From contig NZ_ATYV01000005.1 of the NCBI RefSeq assembly GCF_000427865.1, positions 128-64,127 on the forward strand: a stretch of DNA of 64,000 bases, read 5' to 3'. Below are positions 16,714 to 25,733 of this stretch, one piece after another. The position numbers and the translations under genes are program-made. This stretch comes from Corynebacterium sputi DSM 45148. Its GTDB lineage: Bacteria > Actinomycetota > Actinomycetes > Mycobacteriales > Mycobacteriaceae. Each line of letters begins with the position of its first letter. Positions within the stretch are counted from its first letter, which is position 1. The notes under the pieces were generated by a model. The model had not been told where the DNA came from. It worked only from the letters and a program-made list of their open reading frames with translations, and ran no database searches.

Positions 16714-17229
16714 ATGAGCACAGACATCCGCTTCACGGCGCCAGTTGAGACTGTTGCGGGCCGCAAGATCATCCGATTCCCTGAGGAAGCCAGCTCGCAG
16801 CTGTCGTCTCGGGGCCAGGTCGCGGCAGACGTCACCGTCAACGGTCTTACTGAAAAGCGTGTGATCGAGCCAGATGGTCGGAAAGGTCACTGGCTCCCGG
16901 TAGATACCGATGCGCTTCCCGACGCCCCCGTCGACATCACCATCCACCCCACAAAGGACTGGCCCGAACCTGTCGTGCCGGAGGACATGAAGGGCGCTTT
17001 GGATGAGGCTTCCGATATAGCCGGACAGTGGAGCGACATTACGCCGATGGCCAGGTGGGAATGGGTGCGTTGGGTTGGGGCAACCAAAAACGAGGGGACG
17101 AGGCAGCGTCGTATCGACGTGACCGTCGACAAGCTCCGTAAAGGAAGTCGGCGACCGTGTTGCTTCGATCTGTCCTCTTGTACCGATCCGCAGGTAGCGA
17201 AGAGCGGCAAACTCATCGACGAAGGCTGA
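16714..17229 (+). CDS. DUF1905/YdeI-like (OmpD-associated) protein
   Basis: A 171-residue protein. The N-terminal ~90 residues look like a DUF1905 barrel (IRFTAPVE, IIRFPEEAS, SRGQVAADVTVNG). The C-terminal part looks like the YdeI/OmdA domain, with PEDMKGALDEA, ARWEWVRWVGATKNEGTRQRRI and a final K-rich helix. YdeI-type proteins are linked to bacteriocin or peptide tolerance, but the mechanism is unknown. A TTG at 16708 has a better distance to GGAG (16697-16700) and may be the true start, adding two residues. The C-terminus has a Cys pair (RRPCCFD) unusual for the family. Confidence 0.7.
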   Translation: MSTDIRFTAPVETVAGRKIIRFPEEASSQLSSRGQVAADVTVNGLTEKRVIEPDGRKGHWLPVDTDALPDAPVDITIHPTKDWPEPVVPEDMKGALDEASDIAGQWSDITPMARWEWVRWVGATKNEGTRQRRIDVTVDKLRKGSRRPCCFDLSSCTDPQVAKSGKLIDEG

Positions 17230-17458
17230 CCCACGCGGCGCCCACCCGAGAGCTTCCCCTGCCCAGTTGATGCCACCGCCGCAGGCTGTTCACGCCAGAG
17301 CGACCCGGACAACAGCCAAGTTCCACTCCGTTCGCGAAGATGCACTGCAACACCAAGAACGGCACCAGATCGGTGGAGGGCCAGAACTTCCCGTGCCCGG
17401 ACCAGGCGCGCCGGTGAATTCTTCAGGGAATGTGACGAGGTTGTCGGTAGCTCAGGGA

Positions 17459-18220
17459 CTACACTTGCGCGGCCAAGAGAGGCAATCCCTGTGCGGCAGT
17501 TGTTCGCCAGGATTCGGTGACGTGAGGTGTCAGGTCGGTATCGTCGGGCGAAATCTCGATGACCCGGATCCCAGATTGAATCGCCTCGAGCGGCAGCCCG
17601 GCAGCTGGGTAAACAACTCCAGAGGTACCCACCACCACAACCAGATCGGCGTCGAGAATGTGATCCTGCGCCTGATTCCACGGTTCAGCCGGGAGCATTT
17701 CACCGAACCACACGACACCCGGCCGAATAAGTCCGGTCTCGCAGTGGGTGCACCGCGGAGGCTGGAGAAACTCGACTTCGGTTTCCGGAGGCACCGGCTC
17801 CTCATCGGCGGCTGTTCCACAAGAGTCGCAACGAAATGCGCTGAGCGAACCATGCAAGTGAGCCACATTCCGACTGCCAGCCCGCTCATGCAAGTCGTCG
17901 ATATTCTGAGTTGTCACATGGCCCCAACCGCCGGCTGCAGTCAAGGACTTGGACCAGTCCGCAATGGCGAGGTGACCGCTATGCGGCTGTGCATTTCGCA
18001 CCAGTGAAAGGCGCCATAAGTACCACGGCCAGATTTTCGTGGGGTCAGCGTGCCAAGCGTCGACGGTCGCCATAGCCTGGGGGTCTACCTGTGACCACAA
18101 CCCAGTCTGCTTATCGCGGAACGTGGAGACTCCGGAATCGGCGGACATGCCCGCACCGGTAAAGAAAGCAACTTTTCGTGCATCGCGGACGAGATCAAGA
18201 ATGTTCTGCGACGGGTTCAT
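17459..18220 (-). CDS. cobB: NAD-dependent protein deacylase, sirtuin (class III-like)
   Basis: A 253-residue Sir2 protein. It has the NAD-binding GAGMSADSG (residues 22-30), TQNID (104-108), catalytic His123 in HGS, four zinc cysteines (131, 134, 157, 160), and WFGE and GTSG further on. Tyr67 and Arg70 form the Y-x-x-R pair typical of class III sirtuins, which favours removal of succinyl or malonyl groups over acetyl. It would link acyl-CoA levels to protein acylation in the cytosol. The 229 bases downstream, up to the preceding gene, hold no recognisable feature. Confidence 0.92.
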   Translation of the reverse strand: MNPSQNILDLVRDARKVAFFTGAGMSADSGVSTFRDKQTGLWSQVDPQAMATVDAWHADPTKIWPWYLWRLSLVRNAQPHSGHLAIADWSKSLTAAGGWGHVTTQNIDDLHERAGSRNVAHLHGSLSAFRCDSCGTAADEEPVPPETEVEFLQPPRCTHCETGLIRPGVVWFGEMLPAEPWNQAQDHILDADLVVVVGTSGVVYPAAGLPLEAIQSGIRVIEISPDDTDLTPHVTESWRTTAAQGLPLLAAQV

Positions 18221-18229
18221 GTGACCAGG

Positions 18230-18760
18230 TTACGTGGTCTCGAAGAATCGTTTCCCGTTTGGCATGAGGTCTTTGTGGATGAAGAATGTCGCCACCGCAG
18301 CGATGATCGGCGCGATGACAGACAGCAACACGCCCAGCCCGTAGAAGGCGCCTGCGGCCGAATCGCCGAACGTCTCTACAGCGCCGTCGCCGAGGTACCG
18401 GAACGCTGCCATCACGCCCATGACCACAAAGACGACCATGAGGATCGACAGAAGCATGCGGGCAGCCGGCGAGCGGTCTAGCAGTCGGTAGGACAGATAC
18501 CAGGTTGCCGCGGCTCCGATCGCCGGGATCAGCAACCACGTACCAAGGCTCACCCACATCGAAGTGGTCACCTGGGCGCTGGTGGCTTCCAAGCCTCGCT
18601 GGGTCATGGATTCAATCTCTCGCTGGCGCAGCGTGTCGATCATGAGGATGTTCGAGATGAACGTCAGCACCAGTGACACCAGATACGTCAGAACCGAGTA
18701 TCGCCACAGCTTCGCGCCGGTCAGGACTGACTGAGGTGGTTCTAGCTGGGTGTTAGGCAT
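18230..18760 (-). CDS. Hypothetical four-helix membrane protein
   Basis: A 176-residue protein with four predicted transmembrane segments (near residues 23-45, 70-90, 100-118 and 140-160) and a positively charged C-terminus. No family is recognised. The ATG at 18760 is used; a TTG 9 bases upstream is possible. It lies 15 bases downstream of the DUF402 gene on the same strand and is probably the last gene of that unit. Confidence 0.65.
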   Translation of the reverse strand: MPNTQLEPPQSVLTGAKLWRYSVLTYLVSLVLTFISNILMIDTLRQREIESMTQRGLEATSAQVTTSMWVSLGTWLLIPAIGAAATWYLSYRLLDRSPAARMLLSILMVVFVVMGVMAAFRYLGDGAVETFGDSAAGAFYGLGVLLSVIAPIIAAVATFFIHKDLMPNGKRFFETT

Positions 18761-18775
18761 GGGGACCAAGGTAGC

Positions 18776-19384
18776 TTAACGCCACCGCTGCAGGCCCGGG
18801 TGGGGCTCTGCGACCTCAGGATGCGGCCATGCGTTCTCATCGACCAGCTCCACCGAATCCAGCCACTGAAGCGGGATATCGATAGATGCGAGCCAGACCC
18901 GAACGTCGCCGCCGTGCGAAGCGATCCCCGCAACAGCTCGCCACGCCCGATCAATGGCGTGGGTGGCATCGGTGGAGGAGACGACTCCAGCGGCGACTGC
19001 ATCAGTTAGCTCATCGGCGTCCTCGACTCGGACTGTGCCTCCGGCAACGACCACGTCCAGGTACAGATCCCTGGTGAACCACACTGACGGGGTGTCGCAG
19101 TCTGAACCGGATGATTCCCGCACGATGTCGGCGACGTCGATGTAGACGTCGAAGTCATATTCGCTGCCAGCTCGACGGTGGAAGATGTTCACTCGCAGCC
19201 CAAGAGCTGGCAACAGCCAGGACTCCAAGTACCCGAAGTTCGGGTGGTCGGAGCCTCTGGCCATGAAAAGGCCGTGTGGAGCCTCACTGAACTGGTCTAC
19301 CAGGCGAAGGTAGCCCTTCGGGTCGATGTTCACACCAGAAGCGGGGTCAAAGACCTCCAGCTTCGGGGGCTTCACACGGCTCAT
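18776..19384 (-). CDS. DUF402 domain-containing protein
   Basis: A 202-residue protein with a DUF402 domain in the middle and C-terminal half. Signs are the alternating strands around DFDVYIDVADI, WFTRDLYLDVVVAGG, and VEDADELTDAVAAGVVS, with conserved Asp residues that bind metal in the FomD-like nucleotide phosphohydrolases. A nucleoside di- or triphosphate hydrolase activity is therefore possible. It lies 5 bases after the secreted protein gene and 15 bases before the membrane protein gene, all on the minus strand. Confidence 0.75.
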   Translation of the reverse strand: MSRVKPPKLEVFDPASGVNIDPKGYLRLVDQFSEAPHGLFMARGSDHPNFGYLESWLLPALGLRVNIFHRRAGSEYDFDVYIDVADIVRESSGSDCDTPSVWFTRDLYLDVVVAGGTVRVEDADELTDAVAAGVVSSTDATHAIDRAWRAVAGIASHGGDVRVWLASIDIPLQWLDSVELVDENAWPHPEVAEPHPGLQRWR

Positions 19385-19389
19385 GTCAC

Positions 19390-20127
19390 TTACAGGTTGA
19401 AGTGACGCGTCGGGTCGGTGTGCTGCTTGTCAAAGCCCGGGATGTCGATACCGACCGGGATGACTGCGGCGGACGGGGTGTACTGGCAGTTGACGTCCCC
19501 GACCTCTTCAGCAGCAGTGATGCCGCCTTCGATGACAGCGAAGATCAGTCCCGTGCCGGTGTCGCCGACACCGTTGACGGTGCCCGGGCCGCCCGGGTTG
19601 AGGCCGTTATCTTCCAGGGTGGTGCTTCCGTAGGAGAATTCCAGCGGATTGATCCAGTGGACCGTCATTTCGGTCTGCTGGTTCTCTGCCAGTGCCTGCG
19701 TGCCGATACCGGTGAAGATGAAGCCGGTCTGGCCCTCGCCCGGCGGGTACGGGTACAGCGGGAGCTCTTCCGGACCCGGCACGGAGGTAGCCAGACCGTA
19801 GGAGTTGTCCACACCGTTCGCGCAGTTCTGGGCCACCATCGGCGGCACGAACTGTGCGATTTCGGTGCCATCCTGCGGGATGTCAATGCCCGGCTCGCCG
19901 TCACCAGCGAGGAAACCGAGGGCTGCTTCGATGGTGGAGGCGGCGTCCTCGGGGACGATTCCGCTGTCCAGGACGGCCTCGACCTGTGCCCGGAATTCCG
20001 GGGTAGGCTGGCCGAGCTCGTTCAGCGGGTACGCGTTGGCGGCAGGTGCCAAAACGCCGGTCAGGAGTGCTGCGGCGCCGACGGAGGCACCGACGCGACG
20101 AATGATGGAGCGGCGCTTCAAAGCCAC
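19390..20127 (-). CDS. Secreted hypothetical protein
   Basis: A 245-residue exported protein. A twin-basic start (KRRSIIRR), a hydrophobic core and an ANA cleavage site at about residue 33 make a clear signal peptide. The mature part is rich in Gly, Pro and acidic residues, with two Cys that could form a disulphide. A similar layout is seen in conserved actinobacterial secreted proteins of unknown role. The GTG at 20127 is chosen because AGGGGAAG stands 6-8 bases upstream; the ATG 42 bases further up adds residues that do not fit a signal peptide. It is divergent from typA. Confidence 0.75.
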   Translation of the reverse strand: MALKRRSIIRRVGASVGAAALLTGVLAPAANAYPLNELGQPTPEFRAQVEAVLDSGIVPEDAASTIEAALGFLAGDGEPGIDIPQDGTEIAQFVPPMVAQNCANGVDNSYGLATSVPGPEELPLYPYPPGEGQTGFIFTGIGTQALAENQQTEMTVHWINPLEFSYGSTTLEDNGLNPGGPGTVNGVGDTGTGLIFAVIEGGITAAEEVGDVNCQYTPSAAVIPVGIDIPGFDKQHTDPTRHFNL

Positions 20128-20341
20128 GTGATCTTCCCCTAGGAGTAGCTGGGTGTTCAGTTCGACCACATCCTAACATTTAGTTCGTGTAAGGGAAATG
20201 GAATGGCCAAATATACCCCGGTGGTGGTGGATCACATTGTGGTGAGTCGCCTATTGGGACCTAGGAGAGTACCGTGTAGTTCGCCCAGCGTGACGGTGGC
20301 CCCGTCACGCATTTTTCGAGCTGTTAAGGAGCTCCCCGCCA

Positions 20342-22258
20342 GTGAGCGATACCGAATTCCGCAATGTCGCCATCGTCGCACACGTCGACCATGGCAAAAC
20401 CACCCTCGTCAACGCGATGCTCGAGCAGTCGGGCGTGTTCGGCGATCACGGCGAAGTCCAGGACCGCGTCATGGACTCCGGCGATCTGGAGCGGGAGAAG
20501 GGCATCACGATCCTGGCCAAGAACACGGCCATCCGCCGTGTTGGGGAAGGTTCTGACGGCCGCGACCTGATCATCAACGTCATCGACACCCCAGGTCACG
20601 CCGACTTCGGTGGCGAGGTTGAGCGCGCCCTGTCCATGGTTGATGGTGTCGTGCTGCTTATCGACGCCTCCGAGGGCCCGCTCCCGCAGACCCGCTTCGT
20701 GCTGACCAAGGCGCTTGCCGCCTCCATGCCGGTCATCATCTGTGTCAACAAGACTGACCGTCCGGACGCTCGTATTGAAGAGGTCGTCGAGGAAGCACAG
20801 GACCTGCTCCTGGAGCTCGCCTCCACCGTCGAGGACCCGGATGCTGCCGAGGCTGCTGAGCGCAACCTCGAGCTGCCGGTTCTGTACGCATCCGGTCGTG
20901 CCGGCCGCGCCGCTACCGCGAACCCGGGCAACGGCGAACTGCCGGAGTCCGAGAACCTCCAGCCGCTGTTCGATGTCATCACCGAGGTTCTTCCGGAGCC
21001 GTCCGCTGACATCGAAGGCCCGCTGCGCGCCCAGGTCACCAACCTGGACTCCTCCTCCTTCCTCGGCCGTATCGGCCTGATCCGTATCCACTCCGGCCGT
21101 ATCCGCAAGGGTCAGCAGGTTGCATGGATCCACTACGACGCTGACGGCAACGAGCACACCAAGACCGCCAAGGTCGCAGAGCTGCTGCGTACCGAAGGCG
21201 TCAACCGCGTGCCGACCGAAGAGGCCATCGCCGGTGACATCGCCGCTATCTCGGGCATCGACGAGATCATGATCGGTGACTCCCTCTGCGCACTGGACGC
21301 CGTCAACCCGATGCCGCGCATCACCGTTGACGAGCCGGCCATCTCCATGACCATCGGTGTCAACACCTCCCCGCTGGCCGGCCAGGGCGGCGGCACCAAG
21401 CTCACCGCTCGTGTCCTCAAGGCACGTTTGGACCAGGAGCTGGTCGGTAACGTCTCGCTCCGCGTCCTGCCGACCGAGCGTCCTGATGCCTGGGAGGTCC
21501 AGGGCCGTGGCGAAATGGCTCTGTCCGTTCTCGTTGAGACGATGCGTCGTGAAGGCTTCGAGCTGACCGTCGGTAAGCCGCAGGTTGTTACCCGTGAGAT
21601 CGACGGCACCCTGCACGAGCCGACCGAGCACCTCATCATCGACGTGCCGGAGGAGTACCTCGGCGCTGTCACCCAGCTCATGGCTGCCCGTAAGGGCCGT
21701 ATGGACCAGATGGGCAACCAGGGCTCCGGCTGGGTCCGCATGGAGTACACCGTGCCGGCACGTGGCCTCATTGGCTTCCGCACGACCTTCATGACGGAGA
21801 CCAAGGGCACCGGTATCGCGAACCACTACTCCGAGGGCTACGAGCCGTGGGCCGGCGAGATCAAGGCCCGCAACACCGGTTCGCTGGTCGCGGACCGAAC
21901 CGGCAAGATCACTGCCTTCGCGCTGCTGAACCTGTCTGACCGCGGTTCCTTCTTCGTCGAGCCGGGCGACCCGGCATACGAAGGCATGGTCGTCGGTGAG
22001 AACCCGCGTGATGAGGACATGGACGTCAACATCACCAAGGAGAAGAAGCTCACCAACATGCGTGCAGCCTCGGCTGACACCACCGTCACCCTGGACAAGG
22101 CAAAGAACCTGTCCCTGGACGAGGCGATGGAGTTCTGTGGCGGCGACGAGTGCGTTGAGGTCACCCCTGACGGCATCCGCATTCGCAAGGTCATCCTGAA
22201 CGCGACCGAGCGTAACCGCACTCGCTCCCGCGAGAAGCAGCGCAACAAGAGCAGCTAG
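20342..22258 (+). CDS. typA: Ribosome-associated translational GTPase TypA/BipA
   Basis: A 638-residue GTPase of the EF-G/LepA superfamily. G-domain motifs are HVDHGKTT (P-loop), [14 protein letters not shown] (switch II) and NKTD; the C-terminal half includes the TypA-specific [21 protein letters not shown] and [14 protein letters not shown]. It binds the ribosome and helps 50S assembly and growth under stress. The GTG at 20342 follows AAGGAG by 10 bases. Codon use is strongly biased, indicating high expression. Confidence 0.97.
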   Translation: MSDTEFRNVAIVAHVDHGKTTLVNAMLEQSGVFGDHGEVQDRVMDSGDLEREKGITILAKNTAIRRVGEGSDGRDLIINVIDTPGHADFGGEVERALSMVDGVVLLIDASEGPLPQTRFVLTKALAASMPVIICVNKTDRPDARIEEVVEEAQDLLLELASTVEDPDAAEAAERNLELPVLYASGRAGRAATANPGNGELPESENLQPLFDVITEVLPEPSADIEGPLRAQVTNLDSSSFLGRIGLIRIHSGRIRKGQQVAWIHYDADGNEHTKTAKVAELLRTEGVNRVPTEEAIAGDIAAISGIDEIMIGDSLCALDAVNPMPRITVDEPAISMTIGVNTSPLAGQGGGTKLTARVLKARLDQELVGNVSLRVLPTERPDAWEVQGRGEMALSVLVETMRREGFELTVGKPQVVTREIDGTLHEPTEHLIIDVPEEYLGAVTQLMAARKGRMDQMGNQGSGWVRMEYTVPARGLIGFRTTFMTETKGTGIANHYSEGYEPWAGEIKARNTGSLVADRTGKITAFALLNLSDRGSFFVEPGDPAYEGMVVGENPRDEDMDVNITKEKKLTNMRAASADTTVTLDKAKNLSLDEAMEFCGGDECVEVTPDGIRIRKVILNATERNRTRSREKQRNKSS

Positions 22259-22282
22259 TAGGCACCAACTAGAGTGGACTTC

Positions 22283-24001
22283 ATGTCTTTCGGTGTGTTC
22301 TCCACTCGTGGGACCAGCCGCGCCGTCACCCTCATTGGGGTGCTGGCGTCGGCGGGTCTTGTTACGTCGTGCATGGCCGACCCCGGGGATGCCCCCGTGG
22401 TGGAGGATCCTCCACAGCAGGTCGAGCAGGACGGCGCCACTGAGCCTGAGACCCCGACCAATGAGATTGTCTTTGGTATCAGCAATTTCGTTGAGGGTTT
22501 CAACCCGCACATCGTCTCCGATGCGACGATGCTTACCGAGATCATCGCGGATTTGACCCTCCCCAGTGCGTTCGTGCGCTCGGAAGATGATCCTGAAGAG
22601 CTGGAGCTCAACGAGTCGCTCATTGACTCGGCCACGGTCTTGGATGCCGACGGCGTCGCCATGGCTGACCAGACTGCGGCCGACCCCGGAGTGAAGACGA
22701 TCCGCTACCGCATTAATAGTGGTGCGCAGTGGTCGGACGGGACGCCGATCTCCGGTTCCGACTTCACCTATCTGCGCGATGGCATCGTGACTACTCCCGG
22801 TGTGAAGGACTCGGCCGCGTACGAAATGATCTCCCGGATCAATGTGTCCGGTGGTGGCCGCATCGTTGACGTGGTGGTCGACGGACCATTGCCGCAGTGG
22901 CGCGAACTCTTCGGCAATCTGTTGCCGAGTCACCTGTTACGACCCTCTGGAGACACATTCGGTGAGGTGCTGGAGAACTCTATGGTCGCCTCGGGCAATC
23001 GCTACCAGGTTCAGTCGATCGACATGGGCCGCGGCGAGATCCGCCTCGTGCGCAATGACCGCTATTGGGGCGCGGAGCCTCCCGTCACCGAGACGATCCT
23101 GCTCGTGCCGGAGAATGGTCCGGTCAGCGGAATGGAACGGCTGCGCACCGGCACCCTGCAGGGGGTGCATGTTCGGCCGCAGGAGGCGACGGCACGCGCT
23201 TATTCGTTCGTGCCCGGCGCGGTTGCCGTGGAGTCCACGCAGCCGCGGGTGTTGTCGTTGCAGGTTAACGATGCTTCCCCCGTGCTTTCCGACGTCGCCG
23301 TCCGTCACAGCGTCCTCGGCGCCGTCAATGTGGAGGAAGTGGCGGTCATCGCCACTGGCCGCAGTACGGATCTGAGTATCCCGGAACCGCGCCCAGGCAC
23401 ATTGGGCGATAGCGACGCCCCGGTGTCCGAGCCGTTGACGGTCGCGGTGACCGGCGACGGCACAGCCAGGTCTGCGGCCCAGGTGATCGTCACTCAGTTG
23501 AATGACGCAGGTATCGACGCCGAGGTCGTCACCGGTTCTGCCCAAGACATCGCCGGCTCCTTACTGCCCTACGGTGAGGCCGACCTAGTGGTCAGTTGGG
23601 TTGACCAGCCGAAGACAGTTCTGGACATGACCGACCGGTTCGGATGTCCGACCGCCTCCCGAATTTCGACGGCACCGGAAGATGCAGCCGAGGTCCTCGA
23701 GGCCCCGCCGGCTAGAGGTTCCAATCTCTCCGGGCTGTGCGACGCTCGGGTCGAGGAACTACTGGTGCAGCACCAGGGAGAGCTCCAGATTCCGCAGGAG
23801 CTCGACGAGGCCGTCGGCGGCGCAGCAGTGGAACTGCCGTTGATGGAAGACACCTACTTGACGGTGGTCGGACCGGACATCTCCATTGGGGAGTTCGCGG
23901 ACGTCAGCCAGTGGCCGTTGAGCCCGGAATCGGGTGTATTCTTCACCGCTGCACATTGGGACAGAATCGTGAGGGAAGAGGAAGTGAACGACGGTGAATG
24001 A
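22283..24001 (+). CDS. ABC transporter substrate-binding lipoprotein, family 5 (peptide/solute)
   Basis: A 572-residue exported lipoprotein with lipobox VTSC at about residue 30. The mature part has the layout of family 5 (DppA/OppA-type) solute-binding proteins: IVFGISNFVEGFNPH at the start and WSDGTPISGSDFTYLRDGIV, the conserved hinge segment, around residue 150. No permease or ATPase genes are adjacent. It is placed directly before mshB with an 8-base overlap, an arrangement seen in other corynebacteria. A GTG at 22274 is an alternative start; neither has a strong ribosome-binding site. Confidence 0.85.
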   Translation: MSFGVFSTRGTSRAVTLIGVLASAGLVTSCMADPGDAPVVEDPPQQVEQDGATEPETPTNEIVFGISNFVEGFNPHIVSDATMLTEIIADLTLPSAFVRSEDDPEELELNESLIDSATVLDADGVAMADQTAADPGVKTIRYRINSGAQWSDGTPISGSDFTYLRDGIVTTPGVKDSAAYEMISRINVSGGGRIVDVVVDGPLPQWRELFGNLLPSHLLRPSGDTFGEVLENSMVASGNRYQVQSIDMGRGEIRLVRNDRYWGAEPPVTETILLVPENGPVSGMERLRTGTLQGVHVRPQEATARAYSFVPGAVAVESTQPRVLSLQVNDASPVLSDVAVRHSVLGAVNVEEVAVIATGRSTDLSIPEPRPGTLGDSDAPVSEPLTVAVTGDGTARSAAQVIVTQLNDAGIDAEVVTGSAQDIAGSLLPYGEADLVVSWVDQPKTVLDMTDRFGCPTASRISTAPEDAAEVLEAPPARGSNLSGLCDARVEELLVQHQGELQIPQELDEAVGGAAVELPLMEDTYLTVVGPDISIGEFADVSQWPLSPESGVFFTAAHWDRIVREEEVNDGE

Positions 24002-24881
24002 CCTGAGGGTCGTCGCGGTGCATGCGCACCCGGATGACGAAGTGATCTGGACTGGCGGAACCCTGGCGAAGTTGGCGCGCAACGGCGCTGACGTCACGGT
24101 GATCACCTGCACGACAGGTGAACTCGGTGAGGTCATCGGTGACACCTACCAGGCGTTAGTCGGCGACAGGCTGGACATCCTCGGTGGATTCCGCCTACGA
24201 GAACTCGCTGGTTCCCTGACTGCCCTGGGGATCAACGGCCCCAACCATATTCCGGTGTTGCTCGGTGGCATTGGCGCTTACCGGGACTCGGGGATGGAGG
24301 GCTCGCCCACGACAGATCATCCGCATGCCTTCGTGCGCTCCGGGGAGCAGGCAGTAAGCCAGCTGCAGGAGCTGCTCGCTGAGCTGCGACCGCACCTCGT
24401 TATCACCTATGACGCCGATGGCGGATACGGCCACCCAGACCACATTCGCGCCCACGAGATCACTGTCGAAGCGACCAGACGCCTTCGAGAGGTTGAACCG
24501 GACCTCTATCGCACCGCGTGGACGAAGACTGACCCTGAGGCGATTTCTGCCGGCTACGCCGCGATCGTCGACATCCCGGACGGATGGATCCCCGCTGACG
24601 TGGATTCCATCGCAACGGCACCGGGCCAGATCGAGGTCACGCTCTCCGAGGATGACCTCGACGCAAAGCACGCGGGTATGCGCGCCCACGCGACACAGAT
24701 TTGGCTTGCCGACGCCCAGTCCTCAGACGTCAACCCCCAGGCCGCAGAGGGCAGCATCGACGACTCTGGTCGAGCCCTTGGCATGTGGACGCTGTCGAAC
24801 CTGGTGACCCAGCCGCTGATCCCGACGGAGCATTTCGGCGCTGGGACCGCCGACGAGTCGTGGCTGAGGGATGTGCTGTGA
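23994..24881 (+). CDS. mshB: N-acetyl-1-D-myo-inositol-2-amino-2-deoxy-alpha-D-glucopyranoside deacetylase (MshB)
   Basis: A 295-residue LmbE-type zinc deacetylase. AHPDDE (His12, Asp15) and GGYGHPDHIRAHE give the three zinc ligands and the catalytic base. MshB removes the acetyl group from GlcNAc-inositol in mycothiol synthesis, so the cell makes mycothiol instead of glutathione. The GTG start lies within the end of the solute-binding gene, and the stop overlaps the next gene's GTG (GTGA), so all three are likely one operon. Confidence 0.92.
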   Translation: MNDLRVVAVHAHPDDEVIWTGGTLAKLARNGADVTVITCTTGELGEVIGDTYQALVGDRLDILGGFRLRELAGSLTALGINGPNHIPVLLGGIGAYRDSGMEGSPTTDHPHAFVRSGEQAVSQLQELLAELRPHLVITYDADGGYGHPDHIRAHEITVEATRRLREVEPDLYRTAWTKTDPEAISAGYAAIVDIPDGWIPADVDSIATAPGQIEVTLSEDDLDAKHAGMRAHATQIWLADAQSSDVNPQAAEGSIDDSGRALGMWTLSNLVTQPLIPTEHFGAGTADESWLRDVL

Positions 24882-25300
24882 CCGTCGAGAAGCATTGGGG
24901 TGACCCCACCCGCCGCCAACCGCGAGAAGTTTTCGCACGCGGAGAGAAGTTCGGCGCGATCGTTATGTTGACGATCGGTGCGCTGGCCGCGCTGTCCATT
25001 GAGGTCATTTACCTGGGAACCAGAATCTCGGTAGGGGAGATATCGATCCCGCTGCCGTGGACGGTTCTGCTGGCGTATCTGGTGAACCTCATCATCACGA
25101 ACACTGCGCTGCTGTGGACGACGAACCGGACTGTCGCCGCGATTCCAGTGATCGCGTGGTCCGCTGTGTTCATGATGTTGCTGGCCTGGCCGTCGATTGT
25201 GGCCGGTGGAAACGCCGTCTTTGCCGGGTCGATCAGCACCATCGCACTGTTGGTTGCAGGTATTTTCGGGGGTAGTTGGCCTTTACGGCACTCAAGGTGA
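24878..25300 (+). CDS. Small four-helix membrane protein downstream of mshB
   Basis: A 140-residue protein with four hydrophobic segments after a 25-residue polar start. It begins at a GTG overlapping the mshB stop; longer starts would lie inside mshB. A membrane protein of this size between mshB and the fdxA-dapC pair is a conserved arrangement in mycobacteria and corynebacteria (Rv1171-like). Its function is unknown; the context hints at, but does not prove, a link to thiol or redox metabolism. Confidence 0.75.
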   Translation: MTVEKHWGDPTRRQPREVFARGEKFGAIVMLTIGALAALSIEVIYLGTRISVGEISIPLPWTVLLAYLVNLIITNTALLWTTNRTVAAIPVIAWSAVFMMLLAWPSIVAGGNAVFAGSISTIALLVAGIFGGSWPLRHSR

Positions 25301-25404
25301 GAGAATGACCCGCGAGGAATGAACAGATCTGTCCAGATTGGTTCATCACCAGCCACGAATCACCCCTTAATCCACACTTCCCCTCCCGAAAGGCGAACAC
25401 GCTA

Positions 25405-25728
25405 ATGACCTACATCATCGCACAGCCCTGCGTTGACGTCATGGACCGCGCCTGCGTCGAAGAATGCCCGGTGGACTGCATTTACGAAGGTAAGCGGTCC
25501 CTCTACATTCACCCGGACGAGTGCGTTGACTGCGGCGCTTGTGAGCCGGTCTGCCCGGTTGAGGCCATCTTCTACGAGGATGATCTGCCGGAGGAATGGT
25601 CCGACTTCTACGACGCCAACGTCGATTTCTTCGAGAACCTCGGCTCCCCAGGCGGCGCAGCCCGTGTCGGTCCCCAGGACTTCGACCACAAGTTCATCGC
25701 CGGACTGCCGCCGCAGGCCGAGGAGTAG
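25405..25728 (+). CDS. fdxA: 7Fe ferredoxin FdxA
   Basis: A 107-residue ferredoxin with one [3Fe-4S] and one [4Fe-4S] cluster. Cys9, Cys17 and the CP pairs in [10 protein letters not shown], and [16 protein letters not shown] give the cluster ligands, in the FdxA pattern of actinobacteria. It carries low-potential electrons in the cytosol. It precedes dapC by 5 bases, a conserved pairing in this group with no obvious metabolic reason. The purine-rich stretch ending in GAAAGGCG before the ATG serves as ribosome-binding site. Confidence 0.95.
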   Translation: MTYIIAQPCVDVMDRACVEECPVDCIYEGKRSLYIHPDECVDCGACEPVCPVEAIFYEDDLPEEWSDFYDANVDFFENLGSPGGAARVGPQDFDHKFIAGLPPQAEE

Positions 25729-25733
25729 ACCGC

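Noticed and set aside
17230..17458. Possible gene remnant between the DUF1905-like gene and the sirtuin gene
   Set aside because: Neither strand gives a protein-like frame with a start signal; no repeat or RNA gene is recognisable.
20324..22933. An 869-codon open frame on the - strand
   Set aside because: Antisense to typA and the start of the solute-binding gene; same cause as above, with low-complexity Val/Gly/Arg-rich translation.
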